Assembly (NCBI GenBank): GCA_963807235.1
Contig: CAWEBF010000006.1
Location: forward strand, 248,001 to 312,000
DNA from: CAWEBF01 sp963807235
GTDB lineage: Bacteria > Acidobacteriota > Vicinamibacteria > Vicinamibacterales > UBA2999
Reading direction: 5' to 3'
DNA length: 64,000 nt
In this document: positions 36,066 through 45,402 of the stretch, piece after piece
Position numbering within the stretch: the stretch's first letter is position 1
Layout of the letters: the number at the start of each line of letters is the position of its first letter
Position numbers and translations under genes: made by a program
The notes under the pieces: model-generated
The model's input: only the letters and a program-made list of their open reading frames with translations
Database searches by the model: none
Told to the model about the DNA's origin: nothing

Positions 36066-36475
36066 GAGCAACGGCTGCCGCCCTCGTGCTGGGGGTGCTC
36101 GTGAGCGCCGCGACGCAGGAGCGCACCACCGTCTGGGACGGCGTCTACACCGAGGCTCAGGCCGAACGGGGCCGCGTGGCGTACGCGCAGTCCTGCGCGT
36201 CCTGCCACGCCGACGACCTGCGGGGACGGAGCACCGCCCCGAGCCTGGTCGAGGAGAGCTTCGCATTCCTGTGGGAGGACATGTCGATCGGCGACCTCTT
36301 CGAGCGCACCCGCGCGCGGATGCCTTCGAATCAGCCGGGGAGCCTGGCGGGAGACACCTACGCCGACATCCTGGCGTTCATTGCGCAGAAGAACGGTTAC
36401 CCGGCCGGCGCAACGGAGCTCCCCGACGATCTCGCGGTACTGAAACGAATCCGCATCACGGCCAAGCCCCGCTGA
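36062..36475 (+). CDS. Monohaem cytochrome c (copy 2)
   Basis: A 137-residue paralogue of the cytochrome at 13998. It uses the same TTG start overlapping a TGA (here of the quinoprotein remnant). The signal peptide has diverged (LRATAAALVLGVLVSAAT), while the mature sequence is almost unchanged, with haem site CASCH and MPSNQPGSLAGDTYADILA. The retention of the mature sequence while the signal peptide drifts points to continuing selection. It no longer has a quinoprotein gene attached, so it may serve the distant dehydrogenase or another donor. Confidence 0.87.
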   Translation: MRATAAALVLGVLVSAATQERTTVWDGVYTEAQAERGRVAYAQSCASCHADDLRGRSTAPSLVEESFAFLWEDMSIGDLFERTRARMPSNQPGSLAGDTYADILAFIAQKNGYPAGATELPDDLAVLKRIRITAKPR

Positions 36476-36477
36476 CG

Positions 36478-37303
36478 TTAAACGGCCTGCGCCTGCAGCT
36501 CCGGCTGTTGAATCGCGAGGGGCAGTCCGGGATCCATGAGCCCCATCCCGCCGTCGGCGGCGATGAGCTGACCCGTAATCCACCCCGCTTCGTGCGAGCA
36601 GAGCAGCGCGACCGCGTTGCCGATGTCCGCTGGCGTGCCCAGCCGCCGCATCGGCGTCCACCCGTTCTTGTGGTGGTCGCGGATCATCTGCACCACCGGA
36701 TCCGGCAGGGTGTTGAGCACGCTGTCTTCGATCCATCCGGGGCTGATGGTGTTGACGGTGATGCCGCGCGGTGCGAGCGCCACCGCGAAGTAGCGGCACA
36801 GCGTCTCGAGCGCGGACTTCGCGGCGCCCATCCCGACCCACGACTGCCAGCTGCCGTACCGGCCGCCGGGCGCATAGGTGATAGCGATGATGCGGCCGTT
36901 GTCGGGCATCAGCTTCTCGGCCTCCCGGACGCCAATCGAGGAACGCTTTGGCCTGCGAGTTCATCGCCGCGTCCCATTGGTCGAGGCCGATCGACATCGG
37001 CGGCTGGTAGAACGCGCCCACCTCGGGACGCGCATTGGCCACGAATATGTCGAGGCTTCCGAACTCGCTCCGCACGCGGCTGAACAGGCGCTCGACCTGC
37101 GCCGGCTGGCTGACGTCGGCTTGGACGGTGAATCCGTCGGCGCCGCGCGATCTGACCTGCTCGAGCGTGGCCTTCGCCGAGGCCTCATCCTTCAGGTAGT
37201 TGATCGCGACGAGCACGCCATGGTCCGCGAGCTTCAGCGCGATGCCGCGGCCAATGCCGCGTGAGCCGCCGGTCACAAGTGCGTGTCTGGCTGTGATGGT
37301 CAT
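36478..37303 (-). CDS. SDR-family oxidoreductase, one frameshift
   Basis: ATG 37303 begins MTITARHALVTGGSRGIGRG, with the Rossmann TGGSRGIG nucleotide motif. The frame changes near 36930, from NSQAKAFLDW into VREAEKLMPDNGRIIAITYA. The second half has KSALETLCRYFAVALAPRGI and VNTISPGWIEDSV, then TGQLIAADGGMGLM, typical SDR ends. Where a classical SDR has Tyr-x3-Lys, this one reads WVGMGAAK, so the catalytic Tyr is missing at that position; divergent FabL-like SDRs also shift this residue. About 275 residues when joined. The C-terminus ends 2 bp from the convergent cytochrome stop. Confidence 0.82.
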
Positions 37304-37459
37304 GGTTGTTCTCCTGAAACAATCTGTTCATTCATATCGACGCCGGCACTACAATCGCCTCACGTTCCAGCGGCCAGCCCTAGAATGCGCTTCGGCGCAG
37401 GTGGAGTCTTCAAGACGGAGTCAATACAGAATCAATAAACGCTCAACGCGGTCAAACCA

Positions 37460-40400
37460 TTGGCACACAGACAGTTCTACGAATTCGGCGCGTTCCGGAT
37501 AGACATCGGGCTCAGCCGGCTCGAGCGCGCGGGCGAGCCTGTTCCACTGCCCCCGAAGGCGTTCGACCTGCTGCTTCTCCTCGCGCGCAATACCGATCGT
37601 GTGATGACCAAGGCGGAGCTGATGGAAGCGCTCTGGCCGAACACGTTCGTCGAGGACGCCAATCTCACACAGCATGTCTATACGCTGCGCAAGGCGCTCG
37701 GCGACCTGCCGAACGGACAGCCGTTCATCGATACGGTGCCTCGCCGCGGCTATCGTCTTGCCGTGTCTGTTCGGGAAGTCGTCGCTGCAGCTCCCGCAGG
37801 CGCTGCTGCGGGGGAAGGTGTCGGCTCTGTCGCGCCCGAAGGCGAGCGGAAGCGAGCCACCGTCCTCGATTGCCGGATCGCAAACGCCGCCGCCGTGGTG
37901 GAGCAGCTCGGACCCGCGGCGGCGCAGGAGCTGACGCGCGACTTGCTCGAAGATGGCAGCGGAGGAGCTTGGCAGGTATGGCGGCGTCATCACCGAACGG
38001 TCCGCCGACGGGTTCGTCGCGCTCTTCGGCGCGTCGATCGTGCACGAGGACGACAGCCGGCGTGCGGTTCTCGCGGCGCTTGGCATCCAGCAGCGCTTTG
38101 GACGCCTTGCGACGCCGGGATCGAATCAAGACGAGCCGCTCAAGCTCCGAATCGGCATCAGCACAGGCGGGTTGGTGGTGACCCGCGCGGGAAGCCACGC
38201 CGCCGTCGAGTATGCCGCTGTCGGTGATCCGGCAAGAGTCGCCGACCTGCTGCAACAGCTCGCATCACCCGGCATGGCGTTGATCAGCGACACCACTCGC
38301 CGCGCGGTCGATGGCTACATCGAGACAGTCCCGAGTGGGAGTCACGGAGCGGCCGGACCAGTGTTCCGCGTCGTGGGTCTGCTTTCCAGAACCGACGCGC
38401 AGTCGGCCCGATTTGCACGAACATTGGCGCCCTTCGTCGGTAGACAACAGGAACTGGCGGTTCTCGGCGATCTTGCAACCCGCGTCCGCGCCGGCAAGGG
38501 TCACGCCGTCAGCATCGTCGGCGAACCGGGAATCGGAAAATCGCGTCTGCTGCACGAGTGCACGCAGCACGTGGCCGCGCTGGCGGGCATGGCGGTGCTC
38601 GAAGGGCAGTGCGTGTCCTACGGCAGCAATATCCCCTATCTTCCACTGGCGGATCTCATTCGTGATTTGCCGTCCGAGTCCGGAACCTGGCTGCTCCGCA
38701 TGATCGGTGGGATCGACACGAGCAGCGAGCTGGAAGGCCTGAGTCCGGAGGCGGTCAAGGCGCGCACGTTCGACGCGCTCCGCACCCTGTTCTTCAAAGC
38801 CGCCAAACGGACTCCGCTCCTCATCGCCGTCGAAGACATCCATTGGATCGATCGGACGTCCGAAGAATTCCTGGCGACGCTGGTCGAGCGGCTTGCCGGG
38901 GCGCCGATCATGATCGTCACGACGTGTCGTCCCGGCTATCGCGTTCCGTGGCTCGATCGATCGTACTTCGCGCAGATTACGCTCCGACCTCTGACCACCG
39001 CGGACAGCGCGCAGCTCGTCGATTACGTCGTAGGCGAGCAGCCTTTGCCCGAAGCGGCCTCGGCGTCCATTGTCGAGAAGGGCGAGGGCAACCCGTTCTT
39101 CCTCGAGGAGCTTGCACGTACCGTCGTTGAGCGCGGAGCGGACTCGACAGCGATTCCGGAGACGGTGCAGGGCGTGATCATGGCGCGGGTCGATCGGTTG
39201 CCTGAAGCTGCGAAGCACCTCTTGCAGACCGCCTCCGTGCTCGGTCGTGAAGTGCCGCTCCAGCTCCTGGACCAGGTGTGGCGCGGCGGCGAGTATGCGT
39301 TGGAACTGGCGGAACTGTGTCGGCTCGAGTTTCTGTACGAGAAACCTGGCGCCGACGAACCCGCAGTCATCTTCAAGCACGCGCTGACGCAGGACGTCGC
39401 GTACGACAGCCTGCTGGCCCGCACCCGCCGCGAGCTGCACCTGCGCACGGCGGAAGCGCTCGTCGCGCTATATGGCGATCGCGACGACCTGGCGGCCACG
39501 TTTGCCTATCACTACGCGCGCACCGATCTCGTGGACGAGGCCGTGCGCTGGCTGATCCGCGCCGCGGATCGGGCCGCGCGCGTGTACGCGAATGCGGAAG
39601 CGGTTCTGCACCTCGATCTTGCCGCCCGCAGGTTGCAGCGGCTTCCCGAGAAGCCGGACCGCGATCGCCGGATGCTGGATGTGGCGCTGCGGCACGCGCA
39701 TTCGCTGTACTTCCTCGGACGCTTCAGGGAAAGCGTCGAGGTACTGCTGCCGCACGAGGCCCGGCTCGCCCGTCTCAACGAGCCGGCATTGACAGCGGCC
39801 TATTCGTTCTGGCTTGCGCACATGCACAGCCGCCTGGGAGACCAGCGCCGCGCCTCCGACAACGCCGCCCGCGCGATCGAGGCCGCCACCAGGGCGGGTG
39901 ACGAGGAGACGCTCGGCAAGGCACATGGACTGCTGGTGCTGGAGGGACACTGGTCGGGCAACACCGCTGATGGCATCGCTCATGGGCGCAAATCTCTCGA
40001 CCTCCTGCGCGCTCATCCACAACAGCGCTGGTGGCTGGGGATGACGCATTTCTACCTGGCGATGAATCATCTCGTTCAGGGAGACTTCGAGGCAGCACTT
40101 GCCGAAGCGAACAACGCGGATGACGTCGGCAAAGAGATCGGCGATCCCCGCCTTCAAACGTATGCGGCGTTCGCGGTCGGGTGGGTCGAGGCCACACGCG
40201 GGAACGATGCGGCTGCCGTTGCGGCATGTCTGCGCAGCCGCGAAAAGGCGCCCGATCGCGTCAGTCGCGCCTACGCATCAATGGTGCTGGGATTCGCTCT
40301 GATCGGTCAGGGAGATCACGGCCAGGCGCGCACAATCCTCGAACCGGTGGTTGCCGAACTGGAAGGCTTCGCGTTTCCGCAATGGCATGGCTTCGCTGCC

Positions 40401-40703
40401 GCGCTGACGGCGGAGACGTACCGGCTCGATGGACGACTCGATGTCGCCGGAACCCTCGCCGAACGTGCGCTGGACGTCATGACACGGGCGCAATACTGGT
40501 ACGGCGTTGCCTTTGCTCAGCGAGTCGCTGCACGCATCGCGCTCGACCGCGGCGCTCGGGACGAAGCCACCGCCAAATTCGACGACGCCGCACGGACCTT
40601 CGAGCGGATTGGCGCCCGGTTCGAGGCGCAACAGACTCGGGACGAGCGTGACAGGCTGGTCACACCGCCGCCGCGCGAACACCCATCGCCCGACGCTCGA
40701 TGA
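37460..40703 (+). CDS. wHTH / cyclase-like / AAA / TPR regulator, one frameshift
   Basis: From TTG 37460 (MAHRQFYEFGAFRIDIGLSR) an OmpR/CadC-type winged helix is seen up to VDTVPRRGYRLAV-like sequence near residue 100. The frame then changes near 37955 into a cyclase-homology domain, VITERSADGFVALFGASIVH, with KLRIGISTGGLVV; it lacks clear metal ligands and is probably not catalytic. Next comes an AAA ATPase with Walker A GEPGIGKSRLL and Walker B LLIAVEDIHW. The rest is TPR-like (AHMHSRLGDQRRASDNAARA). About 1080 residues when joined. Proteins of this build act as signal-responsive transcription regulators. The end overlaps the convergent P450 gene by 44 bp. Confidence 0.85.
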
Positions 40704-42021
40704 CCATCGGCATGCCGAACCGCGGGCGAAGCGTGATGAGCGGCCACGCCTCGACCGGGTGCCGCGGTACGAGGTGCAGCCGATAGCCCTGCGCAAGCGT
40801 GGCCACGCTCAGTTGCGCTTCAATCAGCGCGAACTGATTGCCGATGCATTGACGCGGCCCGGCGCCGAACGGCAGATACACGAACTTCGGTCGATCGGCG
40901 CTGCGCTCCGGCGAGAAGCGCTCCGGATCGAACGCCTCCGGATCTTTCCAGAACGCGGGAAGGCGATGCAGCACGTAGGGGATGACGAACGCCAGCCATC
41001 CCCGGGGAAGACGGAACCCGCCCAGCGTGTCGTCTGCAAGCGCCTGCCGTGAGAAACCCCACGCCGGCGGGTAGAGCCGCATGGCTTCATCAACCACCAT
41101 GCGCGTGTACGGCAGGTTCGCGAGGTCGGCGTACTCGGGCGGACGTCCGTTGAGCACCGTGTCGATCTCGTCCTCGAGTCGCTGTCGTGCGGCGGCGTGC
41201 TGCGACAGCAGATACCACGTCCACGTCAGCGCCAGCGACGTCGTCTCCTGACCAGCCAGGAGGAACGTCGTGACCTCGACACGCAGCTGCTCGTCGGTCA
41301 TGCCCTCGCCCGTCTCCTCGTCGCGGGCGGCCAGCAGCATCGACAGCAGATCCGCGCTGTCGGACGGATGGCGCCGGCGCTCGGCGATCACGTAATCGAC
41401 CGCCTCCCTGAGCACGGCGCGCGCGGCCTCGAATCGCCGGGCCTTGGCGCGCTGGAACCGCTCGGCGATGCCGAGCGACCAGAAGCTCTCGCCGACGTGC
41501 TGGTTGATGACGACCCAGGCTTCATCGACCTTGGCCGCGAACGGCCCGAGGTCGGCGCCCAGCAGCGCGCGAAGGACGACGGTCCGCGTGAAGCGCATCA
41601 TCTCCTCGGCGACGTCCACCGGCCGTCCGTCCGACGCTATCGCCTGCCATTCGGCCGCGGTCTCTCGGGCTGCCTGCGCCATCACGCCGGCCAGCCCGGC
41701 GATGCGCTGACGATGAAAGGCCGGCTGCGCAATGCGTCGCTGCCGCAGCCAGAAGTCGTCCTCGCTGGTCAGCAGGCCGTTGCCGATCGACATCTGCAGC
41801 TTCTGATAGAGCGGGCTCTTGTGATAGTTGCGGGCGTTGTCCTGGAGGACGTGACGGATATCAGCCGGGTTGGTGATGAGATAGCCTCGCCGCGGGCCGA
41901 TCTTGAGGTAGGCGACGTCGCCGAAGCGGCGCGCCGCTTTCAGGAAGACGCCGGTCGGATCGCGTCTGACCGCCGGCAACATGCCGAGGAACGGCACGCC
42001 GCGAGGGCCCGGTGGAAACAT
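40660..42021 (-). CDS. Cytochrome P450
   Basis: An intact 453-residue P450 starting MFPPGPRGVPFLGMLPAVRR. The four diagnostic motifs are present: I-helix AGQETTSLALTW, K-helix DEAMRLYPPAW (ExxR), FDPERFSPERS, and the haem loop FGAGPRQCIGNQFA with Cys392 as the thiolate ligand. It is soluble-type, without an N-terminal membrane anchor, close to CYP102/CYP4-like bacterial P450s. The substrate is unknown; it might be a fatty acid or terpenoid. No redox partner gene is adjacent. The start follows GAGAGG and lies 6 bp after the kinase stop at 42028, so it is probably translated from the kinase mRNA. Confidence 0.95.
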   Translation of the reverse strand: MFPPGPRGVPFLGMLPAVRRDPTGVFLKAARRFGDVAYLKIGPRRGYLITNPADIRHVLQDNARNYHKSPLYQKLQMSIGNGLLTSEDDFWLRQRRIAQPAFHRQRIAGLAGVMAQAARETAAEWQAIASDGRPVDVAEEMMRFTRTVVLRALLGADLGPFAAKVDEAWVVINQHVGESFWSLGIAERFQRAKARRFEAARAVLREAVDYVIAERRRHPSDSADLLSMLLAARDEETGEGMTDEQLRVEVTTFLLAGQETTSLALTWTWYLLSQHAAARQRLEDEIDTVLNGRPPEYADLANLPYTRMVVDEAMRLYPPAWGFSRQALADDTLGGFRLPRGWLAFVIPYVLHRLPAFWKDPEAFDPERFSPERSADRPKFVYLPFGAGPRQCIGNQFALIEAQLSVATLAQGYRLHLVPRHPVEAWPLITLRPRFGMPMVIERRAMGVRAAAV

Positions 42022-42027
42022 GCCTCT

Positions 42028-44708
42028 CTACCTGGCCAGGACAGACTGCCAGTTCGTCACCACCGTGAAGGGCGCCGGCGCGTTAGCACCCTCGTTCAAG
42101 AAGCTGAGAAACCGCTTGCCGTCGGCGGTGACGTCGACCTGCGACCGCCAGCGGCAGCGTGAACAGCCGTCGCGGGACGCCGGGGGTGAACGTCTGGTCG
42201 GTCCGGACGTCTACTGCCGCCATGGCCAGGCTCGTGTCCGAGTAGAAAAGCTCCATCCCGTCGCCTCGCCAACGAGGATTTCCGGCGCCGCCTTTCGACA
42301 CCAGCCACTTCCCGCCCGCCGCCGACTCCGCAATCCGGTCGGGATCGAAGGGTCTCACGTACACGTCTGTATTGCCCGCTTCGGCCCCGACATAGGCGAC
42401 CCACCGCCCGTCGGGCGACAACGTTGCCAGGAATTCGGGAAACGGGGTTCGAAGGTACGGAACTGGCTTCGTCGCGCCTGTCGGACCATCGGGAACGGGC
42501 AAGACCCAGATGTCAGCCCCGGCTTTCGGGTCGGCGCTCAGAGAAGAACAGCAATCGTCCGTCCTTGGACCAGCTGGTCGGACGCTTGTCCTGCTCGGTC
42601 TGCAGGATCAATCGCTCCTCGCCGGTGCCGTCGGCATTCTTCAAGTAGAGGTCCAGGTGCCCGGCGTTGAGCGACGAGAACACCAGGCGCTTCCCATCCG
42701 GTGACCACACCGGGAAGGCGCTTCTTCCTGGCCTGAAGGTCACTTTGATGCTGTTGCCTCGCGCGATGTCCACTACCCAGATGTCCGAGTTGGCGCTCTG
42801 CCGGTCCAGTTGGGTGACCGCGATGCGCGTACCGTCAGGCGACAGCGCGGGATTCTGATACGCTCCCTTCTCGCCCGCGGTCCCCAGCACCTTCCCTTCC
42901 TCGTCGAACCAGGTCAACTGCACCTGGTTTCCCCCGGCGCCCACACGATAGGCCAGCACACCCGTGTCCGACACGGAGAAGAGGCCGACGGTGGCCGGCG
43001 CGAACGACGCGACCTGGTCGACTACCGGCACGGGCTCGCCGCTCAACTCGAAGCTGACTGGGTCGAAGGGCTGCGCCAGCAGCGTCGTGTCGCGCAGGAA
43101 CAACAAGCGCCCGGGGCCGCGGCCGATCGGCTCCGTGTAGATCGCCTGGCGATCGCTCGAGCATCACCGGCTTGAGGCTTTGCTCCTCCGGCTTCGCATC
43201 GATGGAACCGACGAAGATTCCGCGGTTCTCGGGATTGTTCGAAATCCGCTGGTAAAGAAAGTGTTTGCCGTCGGGCAGGAAACGCGGATAGCGGTGATTG
43301 TTTTCACCCCGCGACTTGTCCAGAGATGTCACCGGGGTGGCCACGCCTCCGGCTGCGGACACCCGCATCAGGCCCGGGGCGTTGTTGGCCGCGAATACGA
43401 TCACGCCATCGGCGTTCCAGGTCCCGCCCGGGACCGAAGACGGAATGTCACAGATGGTGGTCGGTGGCCCGCCCGAGATATCGAGCTTCTTGAGCTGGCC
43501 CGACGTGAACGGGCCGTTGGTGAAAGAAAACGCGATGAACCGGCTGTCCGGAGACCAGAACACCGGCGGGGGAAGGGCATTGCCACTCTCGGTGCCTGCC
43601 AGCGGTCTCATCTCGACGGAGTCCAGCGCGCGCAGGTACATCCGCGTGACGCCGTCCTCGCCCACGGCCGCAATCACCACCCACTTGCCGTTTGGGGACA
43701 CCATCGGATAGCCGCCATTGATGAAGGTCAGCTTCCCGGTGGGCCGGATTTCGAACCGGACGGCCGGGGCACTGACCGGCTGCCGCCAGGGTCCCCACAT
43801 GACCGCGACAGCGCCCACGACGGCAACCGCGCCCGCTGCGGCCACCCACCGCAACGTTCTGCTTGGAGGAGCGGGCCGGGATGTCGAAACGGGGGCGGAG
43901 ACGGCCGGCGTGTCATCGACGAGCGCCATCACATCGCCCATGTGACGCTGGCGCTTCTGTGGATCCTTTCCAGGCATCGGCGGAGCAGCCGATGCAGCTG
44001 CGGCGGGACCTTGTCCCACCGCGGCTCTTCCCTGAGCACCGACGCCAGCACCTCGGTGGTCGTGTCGCCGCTATGGAGCCGCATCCCGGTGACCATCTCG
44101 TAGAGCACGGCGCCGAACGCATAGACGTCCGAGCGCGGGTCCACGGGTTTCCCCTTGGCCTGTTCCGGCGACATGTAGGCGGCCGTCCCCAGGATGACGC
44201 CCACCTCGGTTCGTCCGGTCATGATTGTGGGAGAGTCGTCGCTCTGCGCGGTCGGAGTGCCGCCCATCTTGGCCAGCCCGAAGTCGAGCACCTTCACGGT
44301 TCCGTCGGGCTTGATCTTGATGTTGCCGGGCTTCAGGTCCCGATGGGTGACGCCCTTCTCGTGCGCCGCCTCGAGCGCGTCCGCGATCTGTCGGGCAATG
44401 GCCAGGGCCTCGTCGAGCGGAATCGGCCCTTCCGCCAGCCGGTCAGCGAGCGTCGGCCCCTCGACAAGCTCCATGACGAGATAGTTCGGGCCGACATCGT
44501 AGAGGTGGCAGACGTTGGCGTTGCTGAGAGCCGCGATGGCCCGCCCCTCGCGCTCGAACCGCTCGGTGAACTGCTCGGCGGAGATCTTGATCGCCACCTC
44601 CCGATCGAGGCGCGGATCCCTTGCCCGGTACACCTCTCCCATGCCGCCCTTTCCGAGCGACGACAGGATCTCGTAGGGACCGAGCTTCTCACCTGGTGAG
44701 AGAGGCAT
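42028..44708 (-). pseudogene. Membrane Ser/Thr kinase with PD40 propeller, four frameshifts as read
   Basis: ATG 44708 begins MPLSPGEKLGPYEILSSLGK. The kinase domain is complete: GGMGEVYRARD, VAIKISAE, HRDLKPGNIKI, DFGLAKM, GTAAYMSPEQAKG. The frame changes near 43960 into RQRHMGDVMALVDD, followed by a membrane helix (WVAAAGAVAVVGAVAVMWG) and a propeller with WSPDSRFIAFSFTN. Further changes near 43130 (into FLRDTTLLAQPFDPVSFELS), near 42515 (into PVPDGPTGATKPVPYLRTPF) and near 42140 (into VTADGKRFLSFLNEGANAPA) lead to the end NWQSVLAR, TAG 42028-42030. About 890 residues when joined. It stands in an operon-like position with the P450 gene 6 bp downstream. Confidence 0.83.
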
Positions 44709-44776
44709 GGGCGAGGAGTTTACTGTACGCCTTGATGGCGGTGGTGAAGGTGTCTTCGAACTGAGAAAATGGCTCC

Positions 44777-44842
44777 GTTGGTGAGGACTCATGCCCGTCA
44801 AGATGTCTAGGCGCTGCGCCGCCGCGCTCCTGTTGGCGGCGG
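44777..44842 (+). repeat. Duplicated 5' end of the metal-binding protein gene
   Basis: The region 44777-44842 matches 48590-48660, including TGAGGACTCATGCCC, the start codon (ATG 44791 versus 48605) and the first 16 codons, MPVKMSRRCAAALLLAAG compared with MPFKTSRRWAAALLLTAG. After that the reading frame runs a further 13 unrelated codons to a stop. It is a truncated partial duplicate of a gene start, 3.8 kb from the intact gene and in the same orientation. Confidence 0.75.
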
Positions 44843-44886
44843 GGTTGCGGCTGTCGCCACGCGCCCTCGTAACCCCTGAGACTTGA

Positions 44887-45315
44887 TCAGGGCGCGTACC
44901 CGGTCTCGAGCAGTTCGACCGTGCTGAACGCGCCGACGGTCACCGTCACCTGAACCTCGGAGAAGACCACCGCACCGGGAGCGTAGTTGACCGGGTCGAG
45001 AGCCTTGGCCTTCGACCCTATCCAGTAGGCACCAGCCGGAAGCTCCACCTTGAACTTTCCATCGGAGTCGCTTTTGACGAACGTGGCCCTGCTGTATTGC
45101 GGCCGGTCGCCCTCGAGCGGCGCAATCGCGAATTCGATGCTTGCCGGCCTTCGAAGCGTCTGCCCTCCGGGGACACCGCTGATGACGACAGACTGAACGG
45201 TTCCGGTTATTCCGGATGTGCGGCCGGTGGTCTGGACGGCGCTCGGGCGCGACGGCGTACACCCGCCCCCCACGACGACGAAGATCAAGGTCAGCGCGAT
45301 GAAGTTGCCACGCAT
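44887..45315 (-). CDS. Lipoprotein with a carboxypeptidase-regulatory-like fold
   Basis: A 142-residue predicted lipoprotein. MRGNFIALTLIFVVVGGGC gives a lipobox ending in Cys19. The mature part looks like one CarboxypepD_reg/transthyretin-like domain: SGITGTVQSVVISGVPGGQT, then SDSDGKFKVELPAGAYWIGS, which is the typical strand-DG-F-x-V-x-L-P-A-G-x-Y pattern. Such domains are usually structural and attached to the outer membrane. No neighbour suggests a specific job. Confidence 0.75.
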   Translation of the reverse strand: MRGNFIALTLIFVVVGGGCTPSRPSAVQTTGRTSGITGTVQSVVISGVPGGQTLRRPASIEFAIAPLEGDRPQYSRATFVKSDSDGKFKVELPAGAYWIGSKAKALDPVNYAPGAVVFSEVQVTVTVGAFSTVELLETGYAP

Positions 45316-45366
45316 GTCAGGCCTCGCCGGCGATTATCGCAGCCGCCCGAGCAGATGGCGAGGAGC

Positions 45367-45391
45367 GGGGGCAGCGTTGGACGCTGCCCCC
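45367..45391 (-). terminator. Perfect 11-bp hairpin after the Asp-box protein gene
   Basis: GGGGGCAGCGT (45367-45377) and ACGCTGCCCCC (45381-45391) pair perfectly around a three-base loop TGG. It starts 12 bp beyond the minus-strand stop at 45403, in the right place to end that transcript. No long T-run follows. Confidence 0.7.
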
Positions 45392-45402
45392 TCCAGGCAT
45401 TA

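Larger units (their letters stand above)
35954..36477. repeat. Duplicated segment, copy 2 (copy 1 at 13890-14413)
   Basis: Direct repeat of 13890-14413 at a constant offset of 22,064 bp. Left and right ends are sharp: the left end abuts the alpha/beta-hydrolase stop, the right end falls two bases after the cytochrome stop. No terminal inverted repeats or target-site duplication are obvious. Confidence 0.92.
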
